Shown one piece after another: positions 1-9,356 of a stretch of DNA of 60,519 nt (positions within the stretch are counted from its first letter, which is position 1; each line of letters starts with the position of its first letter). The notes below the pieces were generated by a model, which saw only the letters and a list, made by a program, of their open reading frames with translations, did not search any database and was not told the origin of the DNA. Made by a program: the position numbers and the translations under genes. The DNA lies in the NCBI GenBank assembly GCA_020629175.1, contig JAHDDU010000004.1:73491-134009 (forward strand), written 5' to 3'. The DNA comes from Flavimaricola sp. (GTDB taxonomy: Bacteria; Pseudomonadota; Alphaproteobacteria; Rhodobacterales; Rhodobacteraceae).

Positions 1-2
1 TG

Positions 3-1205
3 AACTATGGTCTGATCTCGGCAATCATGGCGTTGGGGGTGAACCTGCAGTGGGGATTTGCCGGGCTTTTTAACATTGGTGTGATGGGTTTTGTGGCCTT
101 GGGCGGTTTGGCGACGGTGCTGATTTCGATGCCCGTCACCGAAGGTACGTGGAGCGCGGGTGGTGTACGTGTTGTCTTTGCGCTGCTGTTGGGCGCTGCG
201 ACCATTGCAGGTGCGATCTGGGTGAACACCAAGATGGCCGCAGGCCGTACGCGGACCTTTGCCCTCATAGGCCTTTTGGTCGTCGGGTTCTTTGTCTTCC
301 GCGCGATCTTTGATGGCGGGGTTGAGGCGATTGAGGATATCGACGCCGCCTCTACTGGATATCTCGGTGGGCTGGGTCTGCCTGTGCTGATCGCCTGGCC
401 GGTCGGTGGCCTCCTGGCCGCAGGGGCCGCGTGGATTATTGGCAAGACCGCGCTCGGTCTGCGGTCAGACTACTTGGCTATTGCGACGCTCGGGATCGCT
501 GAAATCATTCTGGCCGTCATCAAGAACGAGGACTGGCTCTCCCGCGGCGTGAAAAACGTCATCGGCATTCCGCGCCCGGTTCCACTTGAAGTGGATTTGC
601 AGCAGGATCCCGGTTTTGTCGAAAATGCGAGCGGTCTGGGGTTGGACCCGGTTCTGGCCTCTACGTTGTATGTGAAGCTTGCCTATTCTTGCCTCTTCCT
701 GATTGTGCTGCTGGTTCTTCTGACCCTCACTCAACGGGCGCTGAATTCCCCTTGGGGCCGCATGATGCGTGCTATTCGTGACAATGAGGATGCCGCCGAG
801 GCAATGGGCAAAGACGTCAAAGCCCGGCACCTTCAAATCTTTATCCTAGGCTCTGCCATCTGCGGCATCGCGGGCGCGATGATCACCACGCTCGATGGTC
901 AGCTGACGCCGACGTCATACCAGCCTCTGCGCTTTACCTTCCTGATTTGGGTGATGGTCATCGTCGGCGGCTCGGGCAACAACTTTGGCGCCGTCTTGGG
1001 CGGCATGTTCATCTGGTGGCTGTGGAACGTCCTCGAAGGTGGCGGGCCGTGGCTGATGGAGCAGATCACGGCACCGATGGCCGATGGATCGTGGTTCAAG
1101 GAAAAGCTGTTGGACGCCTCAGCCCATATGCGCCTGTTGACCATGGGGATTGTGCTGCTGCTGGTGCTACGGTTCGCGCCGCGGGGCCTAATCCCTGAAA
1201 GGTAA
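3..1205 (+). CDS. livM: Branched-chain amino acid ABC transporter permease LivM (5' end cut off by window)
   Basis: Integral membrane permease of the high-affinity leucine/isoleucine/valine ABC importer. It forms the inner-membrane channel with a LivH partner and two ATPases, none of which are in the window. The frame is open from base 3, before the first ATG at 27, so the true start lies upstream. What is seen starts with a hydrophobic segment followed by a typical LivM N-terminal region (NLQWGFAGLFNIG), many membrane segments, and the cytoplasmic EAA-like loop around GKDVKARHLQIFILGSAICG. The C-terminus ends in FAPRGLIPER, as LivM proteins usually do. The 392 residues after the first Met is near full length. 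A GC-rich hairpin follows the stop. Family assignment is firm; substrate is inferred. Confidence 0.9.
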   Translation, partial: NYGLISAIMALGVNLQWGFAGLFNIGVMGFVALGGLATVLISMPVTEGTWSAGGVRVVFALLLGAATIAGAIWVNTKMAAGRTRTFALIGLLVVGFFVFRAIFDGGVEAIEDIDAASTGYLGGLGLPVLIAWPVGGLLAAGAAWIIGKTALGLRSDYLAIATLGIAEIILAVIKNEDWLSRGVKNVIGIPRPVPLEVDLQQDPGFVENASGLGLDPVLASTLYVKLAYSCLFLIVLLVLLTLTQRALNSPWGRMMRAIRDNEDAAEAMGKDVKARHLQIFILGSAICGIAGAMITTLDGQLTPTSYQPLRFTFLIWVMVIVGGSGNNFGAVLGGMFIWWLWNVLEGGGPWLMEQITAPMADGSWFKEKLLDASAHMRLLTMGIVLLLVLRFAPRGLIPER

Positions 1206-1238
1206 GCAGAGGGCCGCTACGCGCGGCCCCCTGCTCTG
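1206..1238. terminator. GC-rich hairpin between convergent livM and dehydrogenase gene
   Basis: The 12-base arm GCAGAGGGCCGC is followed by a short TACGC loop and then GCGGCCCCCTGC, just after the livM stop and just before the stop of the minus-strand gene. There is no long T run on either side. It could still serve as a two-way terminator, because both genes converge on it. Confidence 0.55.
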
Positions 1239-2117
1239 TTACTTTGGGTTCATTGCGCGCAGACGCTTGATCAAGGACGATGTATCCCAACGTCCGCCGC
1301 CCATGGCTTGCACGTCTTTATAGAACTGATCGACGATCGCAGTGATTGGCAGGCTGGCACCCACGTCATTTGCAGTGGCAAGGCAAATGCCCAAATCCTT
1401 GCGCATCCAGTCCACGGCAAACCCGTGGTCAAACTCGTCATCGACCATGGTTTCATAGCGGTTTGCCATCTGCCAACTGCCCGCCGCGCCGCCCGCGATC
1501 ACGTCAATCACCGCCTTGCCGTCGAGGCCCGCCTGCTCGGCAAAGTTCAGACCTTCGGACAGGCCCTGCACGACGCCGGCGATACAGATCTGGTTGACCA
1601 TCTTCGTCAGTTGGCCCGCGCCGCTGTCGCCAAGGCGCTTGCAGAGTTTCGCATAGCTTTCGATGACCACCTCAGCCTTATCGTAAGCGGCCTGATCGCC
1701 ACCACACATCACGACCAATTGTCCATTCTCAGCCCCGGCCTGCCCACCCGAGACCGGCGCATCGACGAATTGTACTCCAAAGCCCGCAGCCACGTCAGCC
1801 AGCTCTTTGGTGACCGCCGCACTCACCGTTGTATGGTCCACAAAGATGCTGCCCGCGGCCATTGACCCCAGCGCGCCCTCGTCCCCCAGACAAACCGAGC
1901 GCAGATCGTCGTCGTTGCCCACACAGGCCATGACAAAGTCAGCGGATTGCGCCGCCTCAGCGGGTGTTTTTGCCGCCGTTCCGCCATGTTCAGCGACCCA
2001 GGCTTCGGCCTTGGCAAAGGTACGGTTGTAGACCGTGACCTCATGCCCTTTGGACACCAGATGCCCTGCCATCGGATACCCCATGACACCCAGCCCCAGA
2101 AATGCAATTTTCGCCAT
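1239..2117 (-). CDS. NAD(P)-dependent beta-hydroxyacid dehydrogenase (3-hydroxyisobutyrate / tartronate semialdehyde reductase family)
   Basis: 292 residues, the usual size for this family of short oxidoreductases, which reduce or oxidise small beta-hydroxyacids or aldehydes. The Rossmann motif GLGVMG lies at residues 8-13. It is followed by NRT at 31-33, a pattern generally associated with NADP preference. The substrate loop DAPVSGG is at 119-125 and the conserved catalytic Lys is K172 in the GQLTKMVNQ stretch. The C-terminal half is the all-helical dimer domain. The exact substrate cannot be read from the sequence; 3-hydroxyisobutyrate, tartronate semialdehyde, glyoxylate and succinic semialdehyde reductases are the alternatives. 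It stands alone, convergent with livM and divergent from the acylase gene. Confidence 0.85.
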   Translation of the reverse strand: MAKIAFLGLGVMGYPMAGHLVSKGHEVTVYNRTFAKAEAWVAEHGGTAAKTPAEAAQSADFVMACVGNDDDLRSVCLGDEGALGSMAAGSIFVDHTTVSAAVTKELADVAAGFGVQFVDAPVSGGQAGAENGQLVVMCGGDQAAYDKAEVVIESYAKLCKRLGDSGAGQLTKMVNQICIAGVVQGLSEGLNFAEQAGLDGKAVIDVIAGGAAGSWQMANRYETMVDDEFDHGFAVDWMRKDLGICLATANDVGASLPITAIVDQFYKDVQAMGGGRWDTSSLIKRLRAMNPK

Positions 2118-2214
2118 TCTCTAGCCTCTCGCGCTTTGTCTTTAAAACAGGTAGCAAGACGTAAACGACCAGCGCAGATCGTCAAGCGCTTGGTCCTCTG
2201 GTTCGGGAAATGAC

Positions 2215-4677
2215 ATGGTCCAGATCTTTCGCTGGTTGCTCAATATCGCGACGACGTTGATCGTGCTGACCGTCGCGTGCTTTGTGCTGGCCTACTACTT
2301 CTTTTCCCGCTCTCTTCCGGAATACAGCGGCGAGCTTGAGGTCGCAGGGATTGTCGGCCCGGTTGAGATTGTGCGGGACACGGCCAACGTACCGCATATC
2401 TTTGGCCAGACGAATGAGGATGTTTATTTCGCGCTCGGCTTTGCCCATGCGCAGGATCGGATGTGGCAGATGATCATGCTCCGCCGCACCGTTCAGGGCC
2501 GCATGTCCGAGCTGTTTGGTGAGCGAACGCTGGCAAGCGACGTTCTGATGCGGCGATTTGATCTCTATAATGCGGCTGTGGCCTCAGTGGACGATCAAAC
2601 GCCCGAGACGCAGGCTGCACTTGATGCGTACGCGGCAGGCGTCAACGCGTGGCTGGGAGAGGTCAATGCAGGTGCACGTGGCCGTGGTGCGCCCGAGATG
2701 TGGCTCTTTGGCCATGCAATCGCGCCGTGGCAGGCCGCAGATAGCATCGCCATCCTCAAGCTTATGGCGTTCCAGGGCTCCAGCCATATCGAGCGCGAGG
2801 TGCTTCGCGCCCGTGTGTCGCTGACCCTTGGGGATGATCGTGTTGAAGACATCCTGCCTGATGCACCGGGCCGGGCCGTCGCGGCGTTGCCCCGGTATGC
2901 CGCCATGATCCCGGCTTTGCCCGAGGATGGGCCTACGTATGCTGAGCGACTTGACCCGCTCTCGCCCCTTCGCGGGATCGGATTTGAAAGCGCGTCCAAC
3001 GCCTGGGCCGCAGGTGTGTCGCGCTCTGCTGCCGGGTCCACGCTGCTGGCCAATGATCCGCATGTGGCCCTGACCGCACCGTCGCTTTGGTACCTTGCCC
3101 GGCTGGAGTTGACCGGCGGCGGTGTCATCGGCGGCACCATACCCGGCATGCCTGTCGTATTGTCCGGGCGCAGCGCTGATCTGGGATGGGGTATCGCCGC
3201 CTCCTATGTCGATGATGCCGATATCTTCATCGAGGAGGTGAACCCCCAAAACCCCGACGAATACAAGGTCGAAGATGGGTGGGAGCGGTTTGAGACGCGC
3301 TCCTCTATCATCAACATCGCCGACCGCCCCGGGGAGACGATCCGCCTGCAATGGAGCCGCAACGGCCCCGTCCTGCCGCCCGAGCATTATAACCTTGGCA
3401 CCATTCGTCCCCCCGGTCATGTCACGGCAATCAGCTGGACCGCGTTTAGCCGGGATGACACCTCAATGTCTGCCGCCCTCGACATCATGCGAAGCCGGGA
3501 CATTCAGGACGGGCTAGACGCGAGCGAGGCCTTTGTCGCCCCGTCGATGAACCTCGTCCTAGCCGACCGCAACCGCGTAGCCATGCGCACCATCGGCGCG
3601 CTGCCGGAGCGCGATCCTGAACATGTCAGTCAGGGGCGCCTGCCTTCGCTGGGGTATTTGCCGCAAAACCGCTGGCAAGGCATGCTCCCTCAGAGCGTGA
3701 ACCCGGTCTTTCGTAACCCCATTGGCGGCATCATCGGAAACACCAATAACAAGGTGATTGACCGCGACTTTCCTCGGCATCTGTCGTTTGACTGGGGCGA
3801 CACCCAGCGCGTGCAACGCTGGGAATTTCTGATGCAAAGCCGCGAGGTGCACACGCGCGAAAGCTTCATCGACGCGCAGCTTGACACCGTCAGCCCAACT
3901 GCACGGTCGATCCTGCCGCTTATCGGCGCAGAGCTCTGGTTTACTGGCGACGCAGCACCCGAGGGCACGCCCGAGCGGACGCGGCAGCGGGCGCTGTCCC
4001 TTCTGGGCGAGTGGAATGGCGAGATGAACGAGCATCTGCCGGAGCCGCTGATCTACGCCGCATGGTTGCGCGCGCTGCAAGACCGGCTGATCCGCGACGA
4101 ATTGGGCCCGCTCACACGTGAGTTCACCCATGTGGAGCCGATCTTCATCGCTCGCGTGTTTGCCGACGTTGATGGCGCCGGCGAGTGGTGCGACGTGATC
4201 CAATCCGCGCCAGAGGAAACCTGTGCAGATATGGCCCGCCTCGCACTTGATGATGCGCTCGTCTGGATTTCTGAGACCTATTCCCCCGCCATCGAAAGTT
4301 TGCGCTGGGGCGATGCGCATGAGGCCATTCAGGACCATCCTGTGCTGCGCCAGACGCCTGTTGTGAACTGGTTCGTCAACATCCGCGTCTCAACCAGTGG
4401 CGGCGACAACACGCTGCAACGGGGGCTGACATCGGGTGACCCGGCTCAGCCGTTCCAGAACGTGCATGGCGCGGGGTATCGGGGCGTATATGACTTCGCC
4501 GATCCTGACAGCTCGGTCTTCGTCATTTCCACCGGGCAATCGGGGCATCCGTTATCACGCCACTACGATGATCTGGGAGAGCTCTGGCGGCGGGGTGAAT
4601 ACATCCCGATGTCACTGGACCCGGCCTTGGCCCGTGCGGGCGCTGTGGGAACGATGATCCTGCGGCCCCGACCTTAG
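2215..4677 (+). CDS. Penicillin acylase family protein (S45 N-terminal nucleophile hydrolase), membrane anchored
   Basis: 820-residue precursor of an Ntn-hydrolase that cleaves amide bonds, in this family of beta-lactams or N-acyl homoserine lactones. Residues 7-30 form one hydrophobic anchor, so the enzyme probably sits on the periplasmic face. The alpha-chain region runs from about 45 to 235 and contains ALGFAHAQDRMWQM. The beta chain would start at Ser261 in SASNAWAAG, the predicted autoproteolytic nucleophile, because S-N-x-W is the family hallmark. Roseobacter-type acylases of this family are often proposed to quench acyl-homoserine lactones, but the sequence does not settle the substrate. 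The stop shares four bases with the hflX stop. Confidence 0.85.
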   Translation: MVQIFRWLLNIATTLIVLTVACFVLAYYFFSRSLPEYSGELEVAGIVGPVEIVRDTANVPHIFGQTNEDVYFALGFAHAQDRMWQMIMLRRTVQGRMSELFGERTLASDVLMRRFDLYNAAVASVDDQTPETQAALDAYAAGVNAWLGEVNAGARGRGAPEMWLFGHAIAPWQAADSIAILKLMAFQGSSHIEREVLRARVSLTLGDDRVEDILPDAPGRAVAALPRYAAMIPALPEDGPTYAERLDPLSPLRGIGFESASNAWAAGVSRSAAGSTLLANDPHVALTAPSLWYLARLELTGGGVIGGTIPGMPVVLSGRSADLGWGIAASYVDDADIFIEEVNPQNPDEYKVEDGWERFETRSSIINIADRPGETIRLQWSRNGPVLPPEHYNLGTIRPPGHVTAISWTAFSRDDTSMSAALDIMRSRDIQDGLDASEAFVAPSMNLVLADRNRVAMRTIGALPERDPEHVSQGRLPSLGYLPQNRWQGMLPQSVNPVFRNPIGGIIGNTNNKVIDRDFPRHLSFDWGDTQRVQRWEFLMQSREVHTRESFIDAQLDTVSPTARSILPLIGAELWFTGDAAPEGTPERTRQRALSLLGEWNGEMNEHLPEPLIYAAWLRALQDRLIRDELGPLTREFTHVEPIFIARVFADVDGAGEWCDVIQSAPEETCADMARLALDDALVWISETYSPAIESLRWGDAHEAIQDHPVLRQTPVVNWFVNIRVSTSGGDNTLQRGLTSGDPAQPFQNVHGAGYRGVYDFADPDSSVFVISTGQSGHPLSRHYDDLGELWRRGEYIPMSLDPALARAGAVGTMILRPRP

Positions 4678-6044
4678 CCCTTGCTGCGTTCGAGATCAAA
4701 GCGACGGGCCTGCTCGCTCGTCCAGCGCACCTTGATGCTCCAACCGTCCTGCCCCTCGGTCTGAGCTTCGACGATCTTCTCCTCGTTCAGCCAGGCCATA
4801 AGCCTGCCTTCGTGCCAGCCGAGTGTCAGGTCTTCTTCGAAAGTCGGATCGCTCAAATGCTCGGTGATGGTGGTGATCAGATCATCGAGCCCCTGCCCGG
4901 TGATGGCCGAAATTGGGACGACACCGTCGCGCCGCGCCGCTTCTGCCAGATGCGCATTGTGCGCGTCTTCGTCCAGCACATCGATCTTGTTCCAGACCTC
5001 AATCATCGGCGTCTCTTCGGGCACGTCTAGACTGCTGAGGATTTGGTGCACCTGAGCCATCTGGCCCGCTGTTTCCGCGTGGCTGATGTCCCGCACATGG
5101 AGGATAACGTCAGCTTCCAGTACCTCCTCCAGCGTCGCGCGGAAGGAGGCGACAAGCTCTGTCGGTAGGTCTGAGATAAAGCCCACTGTGTCGGACAGGA
5201 TAATCTTGTCGTTTGTTGGCAAAGTCAGTTGCCGCATCGTCGGATCAAGCGTGGCAAAGAGCATATCTTTGGCCATCACATCAGCACCCGTCAACCGATT
5301 GAACAACGTGGATTTCCCTGCGTTGGTATACCCCACGAGAGCGACAATCGGATAGGGCACCTTGGCCCGCGCTGCACGGTGCAGTGCGCGGGTTTTGACG
5401 ACCTTCTCCAACTGCCTGCGTAGTCGGACAATCTGAGTATCAATCGCCCGCCTGTCGGCCTCAATCTGCGTCTCACCCGGGCCACCCACAAATCCCAAAC
5501 CACCGCGCTGACGCTCCAGGTGGGTCCAGGCTCGGACCAGCCGCGTTCGTTGATAACTGAGGGCGGCCATCTCGACTTGCAACACGCCCTCACGCGTGCG
5601 GGCACGGTCTGAAAAGATCTCGAGGATAAGGCTGGTCCGGTCGAGGATCTTGACGCCCCAGGCCTTCTCAAGATTGCGTTGCTGCACCGGGCTGACCGGA
5701 CCGTCGATCAACAGCAATTCGATCTCGTTGTCGTGGAGCCGCTCTTTCAGTTCGGCGATTTTGCCCTTGCCGAACAGCATTCCGGGGTGGAGCTTGGGCA
5801 GGCGCACAATCTCGGCCCCTTGCACATCCAAGCCGGGCAGCGCTTTCGCCAGCGATATGGCCTCTTCTAACCCGGCCTCCGGATCACGCCGATCCGCATC
5901 CGATTTGAGTTCGGGATGAACGATCCAGGCACGCGTATCCGGCTCGTGCCGGTCCACACCGTCACGCCCCTGCTTTGGCTCACGAATGATTTCGTCGCCA
6001 TCGTCGCCGTCAAAAATGTCGTCAGACCCTGAGATGGGTGTCAT
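4674..6044 (-). CDS. hflX: GTPase HflX
   Basis: 456 residues. HflX is a translation-associated GTPase that binds the 50S subunit and splits stalled or stressed ribosomes. The N-terminal nucleotide-binding domain runs from about 40 to 160 and includes the glycine-rich [14 protein letters not shown] region. A coiled linker with [15 protein letters not shown] follows. The G domain starts with the P-loop GYTNAGKST at 238-246, then DTVGF (G3) and NKID (G4). The start ATG overlaps the hfq stop in an ATGA arrangement, which fixes the start and indicates translational coupling. The hfq-hflX pair is widely conserved in proteobacteria. Confidence 0.95.
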   Translation of the reverse strand: MTPISGSDDIFDGDDGDEIIREPKQGRDGVDRHEPDTRAWIVHPELKSDADRRDPEAGLEEAISLAKALPGLDVQGAEIVRLPKLHPGMLFGKGKIAELKERLHDNEIELLLIDGPVSPVQQRNLEKAWGVKILDRTSLILEIFSDRARTREGVLQVEMAALSYQRTRLVRAWTHLERQRGGLGFVGGPGETQIEADRRAIDTQIVRLRRQLEKVVKTRALHRAARAKVPYPIVALVGYTNAGKSTLFNRLTGADVMAKDMLFATLDPTMRQLTLPTNDKIILSDTVGFISDLPTELVASFRATLEEVLEADVILHVRDISHAETAGQMAQVHQILSSLDVPEETPMIEVWNKIDVLDEDAHNAHLAEAARRDGVVPISAITGQGLDDLITTITEHLSDPTFEEDLTLGWHEGRLMAWLNEEKIVEAQTEGQDGWSIKVRWTSEQARRFDLERSKG

Positions 6045-6283
6045 TCAGCCGCGTCTTCGCCGTCGTAGAGGTTGATAGGCTGTGCAGGCATAATGGTTGA
6101 GATCGCGCTTTTGTACACCAGCTGCGATTGGCCATCGCGGCGAAGCAGAACACAAAAGCTATCAAACCAGGTGATCACACCTTGAAGTTTGACCCCATTG
6201 ATCAAAAAGATCGTCACCGGCACCTTGGTTTTGCGAACGTGGTTAAGAAACGCGTCCTGCAGGTTTTGCTTATCCGATGCCAT
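6041..6283 (-). CDS. hfq: RNA chaperone Hfq
   Basis: 80 residues. Hfq is the hexameric Sm-like protein that pairs small RNAs with their mRNA targets in the cytoplasm. Sm1 covers about 10-50, including the [16 protein letters not shown] stretch. Sm2 is [10 protein letters not shown] at 57-66. The His of the enterobacterial YKHAIS motif is Ser here, a form I associate with alphaproteobacteria. The C-terminal tail is very short. AAGGAA lies upstream of the ATG. Its position between trkH and hflX on one strand suggests co-transcription with both. Confidence 0.96.
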   Translation of the reverse strand: MASDKQNLQDAFLNHVRKTKVPVTIFLINGVKLQGVITWFDSFCVLLRRDGQSQLVYKSAISTIMPAQPINLYDGEDAAE

Positions 6284-6392
6284 TGCCCTGTTCCTTTATT
6301 CTTGCAGCCGCGGATCGGCCGTTCAACGGTACTAAGTATGTAGCGGCTTGACAGGACATTCCAGCCCAAAATGACCATTTCGAACAATCGCT

Positions 6393-7919
6393 TCAGCGGC
6401 GCCAGAATTCGGGGTTGAAGAGCGAGATAAGCGCGAGCGTTTCGAGCCGGCCCAGAACCATGGTTGCCCCCAAGATGATCTTGGCGGTATCGGGCAGCCC
6501 GGAATAGGCAATTGGCGTCTGCCCCGCGACTTCTGCCAGAGGCCCCGTGGTGGTCAACGCTGCCACTGCAAGAACCATCGCCGTCTCAAACTGCACGCCG
6601 GTGAGTGACAGCAGGATCATCACCAGCGCGATGCTGAGAGCCACAAGCATGAAGAAAATCCACGAAATGTATGCGCCTTGCCGTCGTATCCGCCGGGCTT
6701 CTGCTCCGCCACCGCCGACCGACCTTGGATAAACAAGCTTGTTCAGCTCCCGCTCGCCATGCCGGGTCAACGCATAGACGCGGAGGAGCTTCACGCCCCC
6801 CGCTGTCGTGGCGACCCCGCCCCCGATCAACGCCAGCCCAACGAGGATCAGGCCCGGTGTCTCAAGCCCCGACCAATCCCGTGCCTCAAGCCAGTCAAAC
6901 GATTCAAATCCTGTCGTTGTGAGGAACGACAGCACTGTGAATAGCCCCCCCCAAAGTGCGCGGAGCCAGCCCAGGCTTTCGCCCGGCGTTGCGGTTTCAT
7001 CAATCGCGCCAACGAAGTGGCGTGAAAACAAGACGCAGGTGACAATCGCCACAAGGATCAGGCCGAGCCTGACTTCTTCGTCCTGCCAGATCTTGTCGGC
7101 GTCATCGCTGAACATGCCGCGCGAAAACGTCAGGCGTGAGAGTCCAAAGCACAGGAATGCAAAGATCATCAACTCGCCCAGCAGGCCTGATGCCCCGTAT
7201 TGAAGCCCGCCAATGGGCGAAATACCGGATGTCGCCATCACGGACATTGCGTGGCAAATCGCGACGATTGGTATCTCACCCGCCGCCAATAGCCCCAGGA
7301 ACAAGAGAGACGTCAGCCCGGCATACACAGGTGTGAGGATCATCGTGTAGCGCACCAACCGTTCAGATGGGTCAAGCGAATGGTCCCGGCGTGTGTGCCT
7401 GTTGTCCGTCGCCCCCGCCCGGCCCCGCGCCCGCACTTCAAACCCGCCGATGTTCATCGGCGCCATGATCGCAACCGCTGTGATCCAGATGAGCAAGCCG
7501 CCCATCCACCCAACCAGAGCCCTCCACAGGTGCAGTGCAGGTGACAGGCTATCGGTGTTATCGTAGAGCGTGGCCCCAGTGGTGGTAAAGCTTGATATCA
7601 TTTCAAACCAAGCCCTTAGAAGGGACTCTTCACGTGCTGCCTCTTGAAATGGAATGGCAAAGATCAGTGGCAGGACGCTGAATGCGGCAAGCAACGCAAT
7701 CAATTGGCTTCGCGCAACATTGGGCGGTGCGTACCCTTGGGTGGCGATCCCAATTCCCACTGTCAAAACGCTGAATATGATGGCTCCGTACAAAAAGATG
7801 CGGGCGATAAACGGATCATCCAGCGCGATGATTGCATAAAACGCTGGCACCAGCATCGACAGCGCGCCAAGGCCCATGAGGACCACAAAGAACGGCAGCG
7901 CTGTGATCCGGGCCATCAT
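6393..7919 (-). CDS. trkH: Trk potassium uptake system membrane subunit TrkH
   Basis: 508 residues with about ten hydrophobic segments and repeated pore-loop signatures (SSFTTTGATLYD, HAMSVMATSGISPIGG, SFLTTTGFESFDW, AALTTTGPL). The glycines of these loops form the K+ selectivity filter in the Trk/Ktr/HKT superfamily. It forms the potassium pore gated by TrkA, which is encoded 5 bases upstream. The gene starts with two ATG codons in tandem, so the first or second could be used. The 109-base gap to hfq could carry a separate hfq promoter, but I see no strong one. Confidence 0.93.
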   Translation of the reverse strand: MMARITALPFFVVLMGLGALSMLVPAFYAIIALDDPFIARIFLYGAIIFSVLTVGIGIATQGYAPPNVARSQLIALLAAFSVLPLIFAIPFQEAAREESLLRAWFEMISSFTTTGATLYDNTDSLSPALHLWRALVGWMGGLLIWITAVAIMAPMNIGGFEVRARGRAGATDNRHTRRDHSLDPSERLVRYTMILTPVYAGLTSLLFLGLLAAGEIPIVAICHAMSVMATSGISPIGGLQYGASGLLGELMIFAFLCFGLSRLTFSRGMFSDDADKIWQDEEVRLGLILVAIVTCVLFSRHFVGAIDETATPGESLGWLRALWGGLFTVLSFLTTTGFESFDWLEARDWSGLETPGLILVGLALIGGGVATTAGGVKLLRVYALTRHGERELNKLVYPRSVGGGGAEARRIRRQGAYISWIFFMLVALSIALVMILLSLTGVQFETAMVLAVAALTTTGPLAEVAGQTPIAYSGLPDTAKIILGATMVLGRLETLALISLFNPEFWRR

Positions 7920-7924
7920 CGAGG

Positions 7925-9301
7925 TCAGAAAAAGTCGATAGACACTTGGAGCAGGCGTTCGACCTCGGGGACGTCATCTGTCATGGCAAAAATGGAAATG
8001 ACATCTCCCTCCTCAATCCGCAGACTGCCCGTGGGTTTGATCACTTTGTCGCCTTTCAGGATGCCAGCAATGATAACGCCCTCTGGGAAATCAATTTCTC
8101 CGACCAGCTGACCGGCAATGGGTGACGTGCCCAGCACCTGCGCCTCGATCACCTCAGCTTCGGCATCACCCACAGAATAGACGCCGCGCACCCGGCCATG
8201 CCGGATGTGGCGCAGGATCGACGAAACCGTCGTCGCACGCGGATTGATGTAGGCATCAATGTCGAGCGGCCCCATCAAAGGCACAAGCGTTGGATCATTT
8301 GTCAGGCAAATCGCATACTTACAGCCAAGCTCTTTTGCCCTGACGGCGGCCAAAAGGTTCGTTTTGTCGTCATCCGTCACGGCGAGGACCGCATCGGCAC
8401 TGACAATTCCCGCTTCTTCCAGGATCGACGCGTCCAGACCATCACCGTTGAGCACGATGGTGCGCTCAAGGCTATCAGCTGCATGCTCCGCACAGCTGCG
8501 ATTGCGCTCTACCACCTTTACCCGCACCCGATCGGTGCGGCTTTCCAGGTTGCGCGCCACACCAAGGCCGACGTTCCCCGCCCCGATGATTACCACGCGT
8601 TCCAGCTTGGACTGGGTCTTGCCAAAAATCTCTAGCGTGCGGGTCATGTCGGCCGTGTCCGTGAAGACATAGCATTCGTCGCCCACAAACAGCTGGTCGC
8701 CCGCCGTGGGCACAAACAAATGCCCATTGCGCCTGATCCCAACGACAAGCGCCCGTAGGGTTGAGAAGAGCTCTGTAAGCTGCCGCAAGGGGGTGTTTAT
8801 GACGGCGCAATCCTCTTCAATCGTGATGCCCAAAAGCTGCGCCTTGCCTTCAAAGAAATTCTCGGAATCGAACGTTGCTGGCGCGGCAAGCCGCTGAAGC
8901 GCGGCCTCTGCCACCTCTTTCTCGGGCGAGATGACGACATCGATGGGAAGGTGATCCCGCCGGTAGAGATCAGAATACGCAGGATCGAGGTAGTTCTGTG
9001 CCCGAAGCCGCGCGATCTTGCGCCGGACGCCAAACACCGAATGCGCCACCTGACAGGTCACCATGTTGACCTCGTCCGAGTGGGTGGCGGCTATGACCAT
9101 ATCCGCATCCCCCGCCCCGGCCCGATCAAGGATGTCAGGATGGCTCGCGAATCCGGCGATCCCCTGCACATCCAGCGTATCGGTCGCATGGCGCACAAGG
9201 TTGGCGTTCTGGTCGACAACCGTGACGTCGTTCCGCTCTCCCGACAGGTGCCGGGCGATTTGCCAGCCAACCTGACCTGCTCCGCAAATGATGACCTTCA
9301 T
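7925..9301 (-). CDS. trkA: Trk system potassium transporter peripheral subunit TrkA
   Basis: 458 residues made of two RCK repeats. The first begins with the nucleotide-binding motif CGAGQVGWQIARHL, and the second with IGAGNVGLGVARNL near residue 235. Each is followed by a TrkA-C subdomain. The protein binds NAD(H) or ATP at the membrane face and gates TrkH. AAGGAG lies five bases before the ATG. It follows ntrX by 55 bases and precedes trkH by 5, so the Trk genes appear to be the distal part of the ntr transcription unit, an arrangement also known in other alphaproteobacteria. Confidence 0.94.
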   Translation of the reverse strand: MKVIICGAGQVGWQIARHLSGERNDVTVVDQNANLVRHATDTLDVQGIAGFASHPDILDRAGAGDADMVIAATHSDEVNMVTCQVAHSVFGVRRKIARLRAQNYLDPAYSDLYRRDHLPIDVVISPEKEVAEAALQRLAAPATFDSENFFEGKAQLLGITIEEDCAVINTPLRQLTELFSTLRALVVGIRRNGHLFVPTAGDQLFVGDECYVFTDTADMTRTLEIFGKTQSKLERVVIIGAGNVGLGVARNLESRTDRVRVKVVERNRSCAEHAADSLERTIVLNGDGLDASILEEAGIVSADAVLAVTDDDKTNLLAAVRAKELGCKYAICLTNDPTLVPLMGPLDIDAYINPRATTVSSILRHIRHGRVRGVYSVGDAEAEVIEAQVLGTSPIAGQLVGEIDFPEGVIIAGILKGDKVIKPTGSLRIEEGDVISIFAMTDDVPEVERLLQVSIDFF

Positions 9302-9356
9302 CGGGTCTCCTTAGGCAACTAGGGCTTTGCCGTGGTGACAGAGCTGATCCACAGCG